64,000 nucleotides of DNA from Kingdonia uniflora (GCA_014058105.1 JACGCM010002647.1:930001-994000); one strand, 5' to 3'; positions 1 to 13,157 are shown, numbered from the stretch's first letter. The notes: generated by a model from the sequence alone, not told the origin. Made by a program: numbers and translations.

Positions 1-3000
1 ATCTTGATCCCTTTGTTCATTTCTTCCACATCTGGAATTTTCTTTAATAATTCCTCTTTATCCTTTATAACGACCTCCTTCCCTTGGATAATATGCTCTA
101 ACCCTTTTTCCCAGACAAGAGCAGAGTCCAGCTTTACTTAACACTCCCGTAACTGCTCAATACCTTTACCTTTATTCGAGCTAATAAGCTAACGACATCC
201 CCTGGAATAAGAGAAACTCTGCCATCATTTTTATTTTTCCTTGAGTACTCCCCAGCGTTGGCATTCCTAGCACTCAAGTTGACCTGAGCCAATTCAGCCT
301 TCAGCTATGACACCCTTTCATTCAACTCATTACATTTCGCTAAACTATCCAAAATTCCATATCCTTTACCGAAAAGGCTATAGTCAATTTATCAGTTGTA
401 ACATCATATGCAGATAGATCATCTTGAGCCCCTTTTAGCTTATTGTCTTTATCAACTAATTTCTTTTTCAATCGCCCAAGCTCGCTCTTACTATTTGCCA
501 AGTTAGATCGAATTCGCTCTTGATCATGCATTTTCCTGGCTAGATCCTTTCTTAAGCTAGTCACTAACTAATTTAAATCTTCCTCCGATCTTTCTAGAGC
601 ATGTTTACGGTAATGGGCAATATCGGCCTCCCAGCTCTATATCGTCAATGCATTATTCTGGCTTTTAAGTTTTGCGACATGTTCTTTTAACTCCTCGAGC
701 TTTTTTTGCCCTTTCACAATTTTAGTATCCCTCTCCTCAATCTGCCGAGTTAGATCAACTACAGTCTGTGCTGCCTCAACAAATTTGAAATGCACCTTCA
801 CATGTTGATCTTCTCTATCTTCATTTGCCTCTCTCATTCTATCAAACTCCTCTACAAATTCCTGGTTACATTGGCGAGCATCAGGTTCACGCAAATGAAC
901 TGACTTCAATTCGACCTACACATTACAAATACATCATATCAAGTTTGATTAAGAATACTCGATCAATACATATGACTCATTTCTAATGAGATATCTATTT
1001 TTTGGCATCTACTGTGCAAAATTACTTTTGAACTTTAGGTCGAAGTGCAATCTCGGATGTATGCTCCATACATATACTTCCAGGTCTAAGGTGCACATGC
1101 TCTATATTTTAATTTGCCAATAACTAAAATATTTTATGCACACCATTCCAATACCGATCACCTCTAAATCGGTAACAGGGGTTTGGTCTGTTTCTATACT
1201 CTACTAGCCCTATACTAATGATGCCTACAAATTAAATATTTATTATAATATTCTAACCTGCCGCTCCACTAGCGAGGGCAACAGGGATGATGAGGTTTAT
1301 TTCTCTTGAGTAAGCTGAACTTCTAAATCTTTTATTCTGAGGCGTATGTCCTTAAGTTCTTACAACAATGTTTACAAAAGCAACTTAGCCTGCAAAATTC
1401 TATCCAAGATATATCCAATCAGTTTACAACATTCCATAACATTCATATAATAACAGTGTCATCACACTATCCTACCTTCTCAATTTCCACCTCTGGGCGT
1501 TCGTCGTCATCCCCTTGGTTGTCTCTCACCGTCCGAGGAGACATACCATCTCACGGTCCAAATGGGCTCCACCTCATCTTAAGAATATCCCTTGGACATA
1601 AGGTACCGCCCGAGCCTATCACGCTTAGCTACCGCCTCCTCCAAATCTTCCCTCACCTCAGCCCATAGCTTATTGATCTCTACTACTTGAGAAGCCTTCA
1701 GAGCCTCCAGTCGCTTCCCCTCCTTGCTCAAATCTAACTTCAATCGAGCTACGTGCCTTTCGAGCTCACCCTTCTTCCTTTTTAGCTCTGTTCTTTCCTC
1801 CTCAACCCCGAGAAATATACCCTTCATCAGCCGAGTAGCCTGCATAAAAATAAATAAATTGACTTTATTGATTAGCTCGAATCATAATTCAAGAATCCAC
1901 CAAAAATATATTTTCAAGCATGTGAACCTACAATTTTACTTATCTCCTCCTCCCCTTGGGGAGCTGCCAACCTGGCCTTTTCCTCCACTTCTTTCCATTC
2001 ATCATCCATATCAGGTCGATCTTCTACGACCTTCCCCCCCCCCCCGACAATTCAGAAGGATCGACCCTTCTCTTTTTCACCTTTTATGCAGCCTCACCAC
2101 TTCCCGTGTTCCCCGACGCTGTAGGACGCTTCAACATTTGCCTTTTGGGGAATGTTCGAGCTAATTTTCTCGACGTAATGGACTCAGGTAATCCTGTGTC
2201 CACTCCAGGGGCCTTAGGCAAGTTTATTTGCCTTTCCCCATTAGTCCTCTTGTTTTTTCAACCATTAGCTCTCGTCATTAGCCTTGTCGAATGAGATTTC
2301 AAAACTTTTTCAACTCGGCTGTTAACACGCTTCTTCCTGCTGATGCCGAGATCTTTTAGTGCAGCCTCGAGTTTTATCTCCTCTTGAGCAACTTTATCCA
2401 AAAATGACTCTTTCCTCGTTACCTGTAACCTAGGACCTGTCATACAAATAACATTAATATCAACAAGCATTGTACAATTTTAACTATCAATCTCATACAT
2501 TATGCATTATTATACTTATGTTATTTTATAGTTCTAAATAAAAGTTTCATGGGTTCTTCATCATCTCTCTGAAGGCAGTCACCCTTTACCCATATCACAT
2601 TATCGTTCCAAGATCGACCTGCTAAGTTCAGATCGAAGAAGCGAGATCGAGTTGCTTTTGCACAGAAATATGCCCCTCCACTGCACCATAATTTTTTACA
2701 CCGCAAAACTGTAACACATCCTAAGAGGATATCCTCCTCTTTTTACCCTCTCCTTCCCACCATATATTCAAAGCTTTACAAACACTTATCACCTCCCACA
2801 TATTCCCATTCATCTGAATGGGACATGCACCGAAAAGATTCATAATCCCTTTAGCCAGATTACTAAGGGGTAAACTCAACCCATACTCCATCTGAGACAG
2901 GTAACATAGAAATCCCTCTGAAAGTTTATTCTGAACATTCCTATCATAATACTTCATAAAGATCGATTCTTCTGTACCTCTATCCCTTTTTTCTTTTGCC

Positions 3001-3286
3001 AAACCGGCTAACAGATAAAAATATTCTTCTCCCGTTACTGCAGTACAGCCCCTAAATTGCCTACCGGCATAGTCAATACAATTTCCCCATCTACCTCCTA
3101 TAAAAACCTTGGCTTTACAAAACTCTTTGAATGCATCCAAACGAGGAGAATAGGCTACCAATATTCTAGGGAAGTCTTAAAATTGATCAACACCAACTTT
3201 TTCCTCACTTCTAGATGCTCCAATCACAGACTCAGTCTGCCGACAAGAGGTCGATGCCTCACTTACTGGGGAATTCCTCATATAAA
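1..3286 (-). pseudogene. Decayed multi-exon plant transposon-type protein with C-terminal coiled coil
   Basis: The reading frame starts at an ATG at 3281-3279 and runs leftwards to the window edge. The N-terminal part (about 3281-2721) is followed by a globular block (about 2706-2521) that resembles the plant 'putative gypsy type transposon' domain: a GLSLPL-type turn, an N-x-W motif and an aromatic/basic core. The rest (2470-2258, 1845-1579, 915-340) is charged, heptad-like coiled coil rich in E, K, L and R. The pieces are separated by intron-like sequence, with good acceptors (TATGCAG before 1842, GTGTAG before 916, GACAG before about 2441). In-frame stops occur near 3176, at 1579 and between 637 and 564, so it is broken. 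Such proteins usually belong to non-autonomous plant retroelements or to repeats predicted as host genes; which applies here is not resolved. The C-terminal end lies outside the window. Confidence 0.6.
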
Positions 3287-3509
3287 CTACATAAAATGAT
3301 TTTTATCCTAGACAACACTCCTCACGATCGACCTACACAAAGGTTCAGGTATCTATGGTTATCTTTTATATATCTGTCAACCACATTTAAATATCTTTCT
3401 TATAACAAGTAGATTTTTGTAAATTACTATCAAAAGTAATTTATCCCTTTTTCTAGCAATAAAAATTGTTCTACGAAATCACATACACACATCACATATA
3501 TCTACTAAC
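3287..3509 (-). other. Putative leader intron of the minus-strand pseudogene
   Basis: On the minus strand a donor GAAG/GTTAGT ends at 3510 and an acceptor TTTATGTAG ends at 3287, five bases before the ATG at 3281. This gives a 223-base intron between a non-coding leader exon and the first coding exon. It is a prediction from splice consensus only. The same arrangement (leader exon, intron, ATG just after the acceptor) occurs on the plus strand at 63.1-63.6 kb. Confidence 0.45.
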
Positions 3510-3743
3510 CTTCTATATCGAAATGTGAATTCGAGGCAGCGCCGTATTATTCCCTCACCACGCTGCGGTATAGCAACCTTTGCGACTCTGATTTAACAAC
3601 TCCTTCATGCTTTGATTGATGAACCCTTTCGCTTAAATCTTCACAAGTGTTTGTATTATTTATGCCTCTCATCTTCCTTTCTCTTTCACTGCTCTTCAAG
3701 TTTTCAGAAGTTGAAAAATGTTTGATTGACGAAGATGATGCAG

Positions 3744-3751
3744 TATTTATA
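3744..3751 (-). promoter_or_regulatory. TATA box for the minus-strand pseudogene
   Basis: The minus strand reads TATAAATA in a GC-poor context followed by a C-rich start region. Transcription would start near 3715-3720 and enter the leader exon that ends at 3510. It fits the plant TATA consensus and position; not tested. Confidence 0.45.
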
Positions 3752-3759
3752 TTTTCTCT

Positions 3760-5076
3760 CTAACTACTGGTAGTTATTGCGCCTCGCACGAGTCGTCCTC
3801 AATTTTGGAACCAAGGCGTTCCTTCTACTATCCCTGTGAGACGTCTTGCACCTTTTTGGTAAAAGCGCATTTCTATCATTGCCCTATCCCTTATGTTTTA
3901 ATCTATTTTATCTCTATTTTCCAAATCTCCTTTTGACCTCACCACGCTCATTTTAACTTACTCTTACACGCAATCGAGTTTTCGCAACTTTTCCACAAGA
4001 GACAAATTCAAAAGCTCCATGCTATTTCTATACGAGCTTCTTCTTATACTATTATAGTAGCACTGATGTCATTTCCAAAGATCCCATAACAAAGTTTTAA
4101 ATATTTTCAAATTCATTTTTACACAACAGTCACAAACAACATTCACCAAAATAGGGGATCTCTTCAGCAACAATTTGTTTCAAATTATTCAAAACTCAAA
4201 GCAGTTATATTTTGTCATACCTATCTTTGTATTCACACCATTCACATCACATATAATTACATCTAAAACAGCCTTGATGACTTAAAAAATCATAACTAAT
4301 AGATAAACCTGTAGCGACCCTCACATCCTCAAATTCGATCTCCACCTTAGCAATCAATCCTACCAATCAGCCAGATCCCTCACCAGTTCATGAAAAAATA
4401 TCTCAAAGAAAAAATGGGCATACTCAAGCTCCCTACTCCTTGAATCTAATCCTTCGAACTGACACTCCCTTACTGGCAACTCAACATCATAACCCAACGA
4501 TCCAAAAATTTTCTCCCTCACTTCAATGATTTTAATTAACAATCATCCTTCAGTGGCACTACAGATTCTTTTGGATCGAGTCCGTACCATTCTTATCTCT
4601 TCCCTCATATTCTGAGATCATTATACCCTTATTTATACATTTTTGCTACCAATTCCCCTCAAAAAGTGCTAATATCCTCTTATCTCATAATAAAAACCCC
4701 AGGATCTTGAGAAAAATATTTCGAGTTATCTTTTCCCCTCGAACTCAATCATTCCACATCTTTTTAGGTCGAACTAATTCTTTCCAGATTTACTTCTTTT
4801 TTTGACCTCTTTGAGATTGAATCTTCATTCTAAAAATTCCTACAAATTTTTCTCTCCCACATTTCCAACTCGTAAACAGGATAATATTCGCCTCCTAACA
4901 CATATTTTTACAGAATTATTTTGATAAATAGAATATTACCAGTATTTGTACTTTCTACACTTGTACATTCTTCAGATCATACAACTCGATTTCTAGAGTT
5001 ATTCTATATTTATATCACCACGAAATTTGATAACAAATTATATTCATCTCGAAACATATTTCAAGGTTTTTTTTAC
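3760..5076. other. AT-rich stretch with no recognised gene
   Basis: No frame here shows a known domain. A 60-codon minus-strand frame at 4542-4360 has no recognisable motif. The block beginning near 4311 (TGTAGCGACCC on the plus strand) resembles a gypsy LTR edge, but I find no primer site or partner for it. Treated as degenerate repeat DNA. Confidence 0.4.
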
Positions 5077-5186
5077 AGATAACAAGTCTTTCAAGTACTT
5101 GACCTCAGATACTTTATAGATGCCAAGTCTGTCCAGTACTCAACTTCAAGTACTTTAGAGATAACAAGTTTTTCAGTACTTTTACA
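5077..5186. repeat. Short tandem repeat, 41-bp unit, about 2.6 copies
   Basis: Units start at 5077, 5118 and 5159, each beginning AGATAACAAG or AGATGCCAAG and containing AGTACTT blocks. The 41-bp spacing is exact between the three starts; copies differ at several bases. Confidence 0.75.
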
Positions 5187-5299
5187 ACTAACACTTAACA
5201 CTCCATACATAATACACAATCAGTGATTAATCCCCAATTCTCTGTACCTAAGTTCTTCAAATCATCCTACCACTTTTAGGTCTGGGACATCTCTTTTAA

Positions 5300-5872
5300 A
5301 ACCTTAAATTAAGCCCTAAAGAAAAGAGGGAGACATATTCAGAAGCATTGCTAAAATTCATCACCGTTTGAAGCCTAGCACTGCTTGATTTTCCTTCTTC
5401 GATCCTCTTACACTTAATTAAGGCAAGTACAACAATTTCCCCTTGTTGAACACATGAATCATGAAAAGTAGAGAATATTAATCATGATTAATGTTTTAGT
5501 ATATCAATACTCATGCAATATAACATATTGTTTTATTACAAACTTCATCCTTGTTTAATCTGTCACATGAAATTTAAGAGGACTGATTATATGAGCTCTG
5601 CCTCTTAGCTTTATTATAATACAACGTATTATATGTATGATGATAGGTTTATAGGGTATTAAATAAGAGTTATGTTTCTGATTTGTGTACGTATATAATT
5701 ATAATTTAGGGATGACTAATTATTGTTTAAACAATAGAATTTTTCCTCATGACCATGAGTTTCAACCATACTGTTTGCGTATGGTTTAATCTCTGATGTT
5801 GGATTGTTAATCCATCCGTATATATTATCATAAGATCAGACATTAGTTAGTGGAAATTTCTAGAAATTAGGA

Positions 5873-5914
<42 letters not shown>

Positions 5915-7369
5915 GTATGTATTTATTTATTTATTTATCATGCATACAAGAGTAAATCAAAGAGGGATAATTCGTATCTATGATTGGGATTAAAGTATTT
6001 TGGACATAGTCTAAATTAAACCAGTATATTCTTCTAGAGAATGTCATAAGAAATGGGGTATTTAATTGGCTTAAGACTTATTTTGGCAAGTAAGCAGACT
6101 TGTATACTAAGAATTACTAAATATATTCTTTGAGTTGATAATGCATTGTTTAGCTTGAGCTGGTTATTTAGGACTTCAATTGATATAACCTATGTTAACT
6201 AAGGGTAGAGAGATCATTGATTGTTAAAGTATAATAATTATCGACAGAGTCGCCGCTTCTAGACTTGTGAGCGTAAAAAAATTGTTGAGTAGAAGATCGT
6301 CAATCATATGATATAGTTTCATTGCCTATAGAGCAAGGGTAGATAGGTTATTTTGATTGAGTGTCGGTCTTTTAAATCATTCATGCATAGGAGAACTTAG
6401 AGTCATGTACACAGTAGGGCTATGTTGTCAGGGTCCTTTGGTTCGGTTCCCTAAACAAAAGATTTGGTAACTATTGTTCAGTATTCTGTGGTTGCAAGCC
6501 CCTAAAATTTTCCTAGTTACCTATCTACCTTGATATTCTTTTTGAATATTCCCCATGGGAATAGATCCTAAAAAGTTAAAATAAATCAGGCTTTAAACCT
6601 ATAGGTTGAAACTCCTTGACTACCTTGATCCAGTGATTTTCACCACTAATTCCTGGCTCACTTAAAAGGAATCCGCCAATCCCTGGTTCGATAATAAGGG
6701 ATACGCTTCTGTTGAGGACAAAAGAGTGTGAGAGCGTGATCCTACAGAATTAAAAGTGACTTTATGTACATCGTTTGTTAATTATCCCCACACCTAATAA
6801 CACTTTATAAATATTTATAATACCGGTTGGCGCCTATGCTTAAAAGCAACATTAATAATTAAACCTCATATCCACGGTAAATATTGCATCATTTATACTT
6901 ATAGGTAAAATATTATCACATTAGTATCTCTTTATTTTATCGGTCTATCATATTTAATGACCAGTAATAATTGTGTTTGCTGACGCCTTGTGTGCTATAT
7001 TTTTTGCAGGAGGCCGAGCACAATAGTTTTGGGTAGTGAGGCTTGGGCGATCATTTTGGGATTCTTTGGAGTACTTTTTGACACTGAGCTGAGTTGTTAG
7101 GGTATTTATAATAATTCATTTCAGATTTCATTATCGTATTCTTTTCCTCGTTCATAGATTTTGTGGAGAATTTTATTCACTTTATTCATTCTACTCATTT
7201 TAATTTATAATTTAGTTAATTCCGCTGCGTATTTTTGGTATAAGTTGATGTAGTTAATTTCTTTAGAAATATATTACATCTGTGGGGTTCATCTTTGGGA
7301 TGCCCGACTTGTTAAGCCTTAGGATTTGATTTATGATTTATTATCAGAAAGTAGATTTTGGGGTGTGAC
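5300..7369 (+). repeat. Gypsy LTR, plus orientation (solo or truncated)
   Basis: The right edge ends in TTTTGGGGTGTGAC at 7369, the usual 3' edge of these plant gypsy LTRs. Blocks align in order with the minus-oriented LTR at 11490-13157 plus 21796-22050: the GGCAAGT block near 5423, the block GAGGACAAAAGAG near 6714, the GTTGGCGCC block near 6826, and GGGATGCCCGAC near 7297. It is therefore the same LTR family in opposite orientation. No internal region or primer site follows it, so it is a solo LTR or a remnant. The left edge is approximate. Confidence 0.6.
5876..5938. repeat. TA-rich microsatellite
   Basis: About 25 bases of pure TA repeat, then TATG and TTTA repeats, inside the plus-oriented gypsy LTR. 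Confidence 0.9.
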
Positions 7370-7394
7370 TGACCATATTCTATTCTGTCTCCAG

Positions 7395-7690
7395 ACAATA
7401 ATAATATGTCCCATAATGATAATAATGTTTACTTTAATGATCCTCCTAAACCTTTGCAATAATTGAAAGTGGTATAATTCAACCAGTCTTTTTCGATCCC
7501 TCGACGATAAAATAACTACAAGCATTCAAAAAAAATTGGTGTATAATATAGGTTTAAAAAGTAAGACATTCAATTATAGTATTACTTATAAATGAATTTT
7601 AAAGAAGAATTATTGATAGCACATAAATCGTGACCTATCAAAAGTAGGTAATTTAGTATATCTACTAATTTAGATGAGAGAAATTTAAAT
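7395..7690. repeat. Unclassified repeat X, uninterrupted copy
   Basis: This stretch matches, in order, the two sequences that flank the 20-kb Sirevirus nest: the left flank before 22380 (TTAATGATCCTCCT block) and the right flank after 42757 (AATTCAACC, GATCCCTC, TTACAAGC and GACCTATCAAAAGTAGG blocks). It therefore represents the pre-insertion state. Its class is unknown; no coding capacity is seen. Confidence 0.65.
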
Positions 7691-7888
7691 TATTATGTAA
7701 CCAAGTCTTGATCCCTCGTCACATGCGTATAAAGCCAGATTCTATGACCACAAAGCTTACAAGACTTGGCGCTAATCACAGCCGCTCAACGACATTGCAG
7801 AGTTAAAAATTTTGATAGTTTGATAATTACTTTTTTCTATTGTGCCCTGCCACATTGCTCAACCAAAGAGTATTGAATACTCAAGGAA

Positions 7889-10000
7889 CTAAGAACTCCT
7901 ACGCAAGTCATGATACATCTTTGTACTTCCCGGATGAAAGGTGAACCTAGATCGATGAGCCTCATCTAGAATCTTGCATCGTATCTCTACATTATCTGGT
8001 ACATAAAATCTACCTCGAAAATGAATACCCCCATCGTAACTAATAGCCAAGTCAGATTGACTGCCATCTACAACCCTAGTATGTAACTCCACATCATTCT
8101 ACTGAGCCGAATGTCCTACTAATCAATGAAGGTTGAACTGCAATTTCAAATAAGAATACCCCTGCAGATTAAGAACTAACTATGGATGAAACTCTTAGAT
8201 CATCTCTAACATCTCCCACTCTCTAATCATTAACTGCGCCATGATGTCACGCGGCTTGTGACTTAGGGTACCCACTGCAACATTAGCCTTGCCCGGGTAA
8301 TACACAAACTCGTAGTCATAATCCTTAAGGAACTTCATCTATTCACACTGCCTCATATTAAGCTTAGACTAAGTGAAGAGGTACTTTAAACTTTTGTGAT
8401 CTGAGAAAAGTTTAAATCTCTCCCCATACAAATAATGCCGTCAAATCTTCAATACATAGACAATTGCCACTAACTGCAAATCATGAGTTAGGTAATTCTT
8501 CTCATAGATTTTTAGCTGTCTAGACGCATAAGCAATAACCTTACCATCTTGTATCAGTACACAATCTACTTCACGTATTAAAACATCAGAATAAACCACA
8601 AACTTCCCTCCCTCAGACGAAATTGCTAACACTAGAGCTGAAATAAGTCATCTTTTAAGTTTGGCAAGAGCTTTCTCACATTGGGCATCCTAGACAAACT
8701 TGACCTCATTTCTAGTCAAGTTGGTCAAAGACACAGAAATCCTAGCAAAGTCTAATATAAATCTACGATAATAACCCGCCAACCTCAAAAAACTAGGTAT
8801 TTTAACAACCGTAGACGACCTCTGCCAATCATGAACTACCTCAAACTTGGAAGGGTCAACAGCTACCCCATTCTTTGACATGGCATGACCAAGGAATTAG
8901 ATTTCTTCTTGCCTAAAGTCATACTTCTCGAGCTTCGCATATAACTTATGCTCTCTAAGTGTCTCTAAAAGAATGCGTGGGTGTTTGGCATGTTTTTCCC
9001 TAGAAGGAGAATATATCAATATATCATCTACAAACACCATAATGAACTTATCCAGATTCAGTTTGAAAACCCTGATTCATAAGTTCCATAAATATAGTTG
9101 GAGCATTAGTGAGTCCAAAAGGCATAACCCTCAACTCGTAATAACCATATCTAGTCCAAAATGTAGTCTTTAGAATATCCTCCTCCTTAACTCTTAGTTG
9201 GTTATAGCCAAATCATAAATCAATCTTAGAAATTTATTGAGCTCCTCGTAATTGATCGAATAAGTCCTCAATTAGAGGCATCGGATAACGATTCTTGATC
9301 GTGATCTTGTTCAATTGTCAATAATTAATACAAAGCCTCAACGAACCATCCTTCTTCTTAACAAATAGAACTGGTACACCCCATGGTAAAGCACTTTCAT
9401 TAATAAAACCCTACTTCATCAGCTCTTGAATCTATGCATACAACCCATTAAGTTCGACTGGTGGTATACGATAAGTCGCTCGGGAAATGGGTTCTGCCCC
9501 CGGCGCCAAATCGATATGGAAATCAATGTCTCACTTTGGCGGGAAGCCTGGCATCTCCTTACAAAAATTTGGAAATTTGGAAACTACTAAAAGTTGATTA
9601 ATAGGCGTCGGCCCTGAGGGTCTAAGCTCAAGATGTGAAATCATCGGAAAAAATCAAGTCCTAAGTACCTGAACTCTAGAATCAAAACAGTTTACTACTA
9701 AGAATAGAAAACGTGATTTTCTTATAGAAATAGTCAATACTGGTATGGTAAGTCTATAACCAATCCATACCCAAAATGATATCAAACTCCTGAATCGCTA
9801 ACACGATAAGATTCGTTGGAAATACTAGGTGACCAACATTAATAGGGCAGTCTCTACAAACTTGGTTTAGTGTAATTGATCTTCCTATAGATGAAATCAC
9901 ACTCGCTCTCTAGTATCTCAGGTGTTAATCCAAATGAGTACATACTAATATAAGAAATGAAGGAATGTGAAGCACCAGTGTCAAATAAAACTATAGCAAG
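7889..10000 (-). pseudogene. Gypsy pol: protease, reverse transcriptase, RNase H, integrase N-terminus
   Basis: Read on the minus strand. The protease site is DTGAS near 9990-9976. The reverse transcriptase begins with a [15 protein letters not shown] block near 9375-9340 and carries [10 protein letters not shown] near 9130 and an FVDD catalytic motif near 9035. RNase H with the [12 protein letters not shown] linker and connection region lies at 8881-8250. The integrase H2C2 zinc-finger start, with a KILDEAHRSRF-type helix, is at 8092-7889. Beyond that the frame degenerates and the element ends, so the integrase core and any chromodomain are absent. Several in-frame stops and frame changes make it non-functional. 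Confidence 0.75.
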
Positions 10001-10009
10001 TAAGTGAAA

Positions 10010-11314
10010 TACAAGAAGTGTACCTTCTTCCACTGGTTTGCCACCTAATTACTCATATTGTGCTACAACAAAAACTCTACCCTATGGAGGTAGTCCATGT
10101 CCCTGGCCTTGTACTCCCAGTCTATGCTGCTACTGCTGCTGACCAGTACGATAAGGGAAAAGGCAAGCCTGATACCCAATATTATCATATACGAAACATC
10201 TCCTAGAAATCTGTATACCCTGAGCTCCACAAGTAGTAACTACTCTAGTATTACCTAATCCTTTTATTTTATCGTTTGCTTCTTCCAATAACCCTGATTC
10301 CCAGGCAGCCATGGTTCCCTTCGTAACCCTTCCCAGTTATGGTCATAACTATCTCATTGCCCTTAGGCTCAGTCCTCTTCACAACCTTCCTTTCCCTTGC
10401 TTTCTTGGATTCATTGAAGTTACTCTCAATCAACTGTGCCTTCCCCACCATCTCAGAGTATGACCTAATCAACTATCCTGTAAGGTTCCCCGTGATTGGC
10501 TCTATAAGTCTACCAAGAAACTTCTTTGCCTTACGAACCTCATCGGCAACGATAAAAGTTGCATAACGAGATAACTCGATAAACTTTTCCACGTACTCAG
10601 TAACTGCCATGTTCTCCTTTTGTTCCAACTTAAAGAACTGTGCAGCTTATCCCGATAACTTTTTAGAATGTATTGATCAAAGAACTTCTACTTGAATAAT
10701 GCCCAGGTGATCTGCTGACCCTCCAATGTTCATTTAGCTGTCTCCCACCAATTGGCAGTATTACCATCTAGCAAATGTGAAGCCACTCTAAGCCTCTGAT
10801 ATTATGGATAATCAATCAGTCTCATCTTCTTCTCTATATGTTTTAACCCAAACTCTACCTCCTTTGGTCCAAGTGGGTCTGCACTAAACTGCTGACCCTT
10901 AGCCTTATTGATAGCAGTAATTTACCTATTACCAATACTCTACTCTGCCAGTAAGGCTCGTGCCTCATCCTTGGCTACCTGCTACTATATGAAGGTACTA
11001 AAAGTATGACATATCTTACCCAAGTAAATCTAAGTGGCAAAGGCAGGCGCTACTGGTAATGGACCGGCCGCATCAACCTGAAACAGGCATTCTTGACCCT
11101 CTGTAGGATCCTCAGGAGCATCTTGTAGGGCATCAATTAGAACCTCTATAACAGGCTCTATAATCGGTATAATACTAACACCGCCGCGTCCACCATGGCC
11201 ACCTCTACCACCTCGGTGACCACCCTGTCCTTCGCGAAAGTTAGTAACGCGAATATTAGGCCCGACTCCATCGCTAACAACGTTACCAACATGGTTGCCA
11301 CATCCTCCATCCAT
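10010..11314 (-). pseudogene. Gypsy gag
   Basis: A start codon at 11314 opens a frame with a Gly/Arg-rich N-terminal tract (repeated GGRGG, about residues 25-45). The capsid-like core (about 11000-10550) is broken by several stops. A decayed nucleic-acid-binding knuckle near 10210-10170 keeps two Cys, but the second Cys and the His positions are replaced by Tyr. It would form the retroelement capsid in the cytoplasm. It lies directly downstream of the primer site and upstream of pol, as expected. Confidence 0.65.
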
Positions 11315-11460
11315 AAGTTTGAGGAGAAAAGAGCGGTTGTTAGCACCCAATAAAATAGTATATATAATATCAAAATCATAGACATCAATCAATAAAAATA
11401 TATCGTCCTACCTCATCTAACCCACATTTTTTTTTTGATATAGAGCAGGATTTATCCTGA

Positions 11461-11486
11461 AGGATAAACCTCACTCTGATACCAAT
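11461..11486 (-). other. Primer binding site of the old gypsy element
   Basis: The minus strand reads ATTGGTATCAGAGTGAGG immediately after the LTR edge, complementary to the 3' end of initiator-Met tRNA. Confidence 0.8.
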
Positions 11487-11489
11487 CTA

Positions 11490-13157
11490 TTACGCATTAA
11501 AATCCGTATTCTGAGACTTATCAGAATATAGGTCTCGAGGCCATGAACAGGTCGGGCATCCCCTAACGGATAAACCCCAGCGATGTAGAAATTTAAACAA
11601 AATAACATATCTACATCGATACAAAATAGTATGCAGTGGAAATATCAATCGAAATAAATGTCTGACCAACAACTTCTACAAGTCTACCATGAAGAAATAA
11701 TAATTAGTCTCACATAAACAAAATTAAGCAAAGCAACTAGAGGGACGTCTCAATAGCATGCTCCTAGCTACTACTCGTGATCCTGAACTATTGCAAATAA
11801 CCTAGTCTTGAAATGTTATCGCACAAGGCATCAGCAAGCCACAGCGAAGCAAATACAGTAACTCTCTAAGCATTTGCAATATGTTACAACTAAAATACGA
11901 TAATAAGATATGTAAAATACAAACCATAAATCAATAACTGGCATACATCTAATAGTTACTAACTATAAGGCATTAAGAGCTATACGAGTTCAATATGTAA
12001 GATGATATGATATAAGTATATGAGATGTTGACGCCAACTATATTTTGAAGAAATATTCTAGGAGTGTCGTGTACAAATAGAGTTTCTTTTATAATTGTGC
12101 TCTTTCGTCCTCTATACAAAATAATAATCCAATAACTCTTTGGATATGCCTTTTTTAGAGTTTAATGCCCACAGAGATGCCTAAGGTTAAACTATTCGAC
12201 CTGTCCAATATCTTTTAAGGATTAGCATTAATGGAAATGCCATAGAATCTACCAATTCTTGTGACCTGACAAATACTCTTTCACAGATTTAAACCTATGA
12301 AAATGCTAATGGTTCACCACAAGAATTGACCGATACTCTTTCTGGGATTCATAGCCATGGAAATGCCAATGGTTCACCACTAGACCTGACCGATAAGAAA
12401 TGCCCATGGAAATTCTCATTAAGGGATTTATGTACAGTCACTTCAAGTTTTTGCTTACGTGGGTAATATCAATTATTAAGTCCTTTTATTTAGACCGTAT
12501 GGTTTATTTTATAAATCACAACATACATAAATGCTAACTCTAGTGTTCAACTATCTTATGTAAAAGGGCAAGTGGACGAGTCGCTCTACTCAACGTTGGG
12601 TTCCCAAGTTCAAGCTTTTTATCGAGTAATATCTAGCATAACTAAGGTCTGAACTTCTAAGTTATTATCGTTCACATATTTGATCATAAATCGCTTATTT
12701 CTCAAATCATATATGAGTTATTCTTAACAAAATTAGATCACGAGCCTAACATAGTTAATGCAAAGTAAAATAATAATATCACCTCTCAATAATATGTTAC
12801 TGTAACCAGGTAGATTTAAAGGTTTGGATGTTAAGGGCATGCGAGTATAGTGGGTAATTTTAAACACAAATGTGACGTTATAACAATAAAACCACATAGT
12901 ATGATAGGGGCCCACATGATATATGACCAAGTTTAAGGAAATACTATTTCAATGGTATACTCACATGTCTTTAGCATCTGAACCCATGCATAAAGAAAGT
13001 AATGATTTCATAATTGTACTAAGATTCTGGTAACAAATATAGGCATCTCAAGAGGTGGAAAACATCACCTTACCCTACTCTAGGATCATGAATTGTAATA
13101 ACAATGGTAGCCTAGATATACATAAATAAGAAATTATCATCAATTGTACTTATAAGC
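11490..13157 (-). repeat. 5' LTR of the old gypsy element, proximal part
   Basis: It begins next to the primer site and ends abruptly at the Tekay-type insertion at 13158. The remaining LTR start is found on the other side, at 21796-22050. Joined, the LTR would be about 1.9 kb. The U3/R-like blocks match the plus-oriented LTR at 5.3-7.4 kb. Confidence 0.75.

Larger units (their letters stand above)
7860..13157 (-). mobile_element. Old Ty3/gypsy element, minus strand, 3' end missing
   Basis: Order on the minus strand: 5' LTR (22050-21796 and 13157-11490, split by a later insertion), primer site at 11486-11461 complementary to initiator-Met tRNA (TGGTATCAGAG type), gag, protease, reverse transcriptase, RNase H, and the first part of integrase, which stops at about 7860. 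There is no 3' LTR, so the downstream half was lost. The LTR begins TGTAATGCCCC at 22050 on the minus strand. Many stops and frameshifts show that it is old. Confidence 0.75.

Noticed and set aside
1456..2294. Plus-strand open frames over the coiled-coil pseudogene
   Set aside because: They are shadows of the opposite strand: low-complexity, Pro/Ser/Leu-rich and without domains, while the minus strand has heptads and splice sites.
4311..4330. LTR edge of an element reading left from 4311
   Set aside because: TGTAGCGACCC resembles an edge, but no tRNA primer complement lies beside it and no partner LTR was found.
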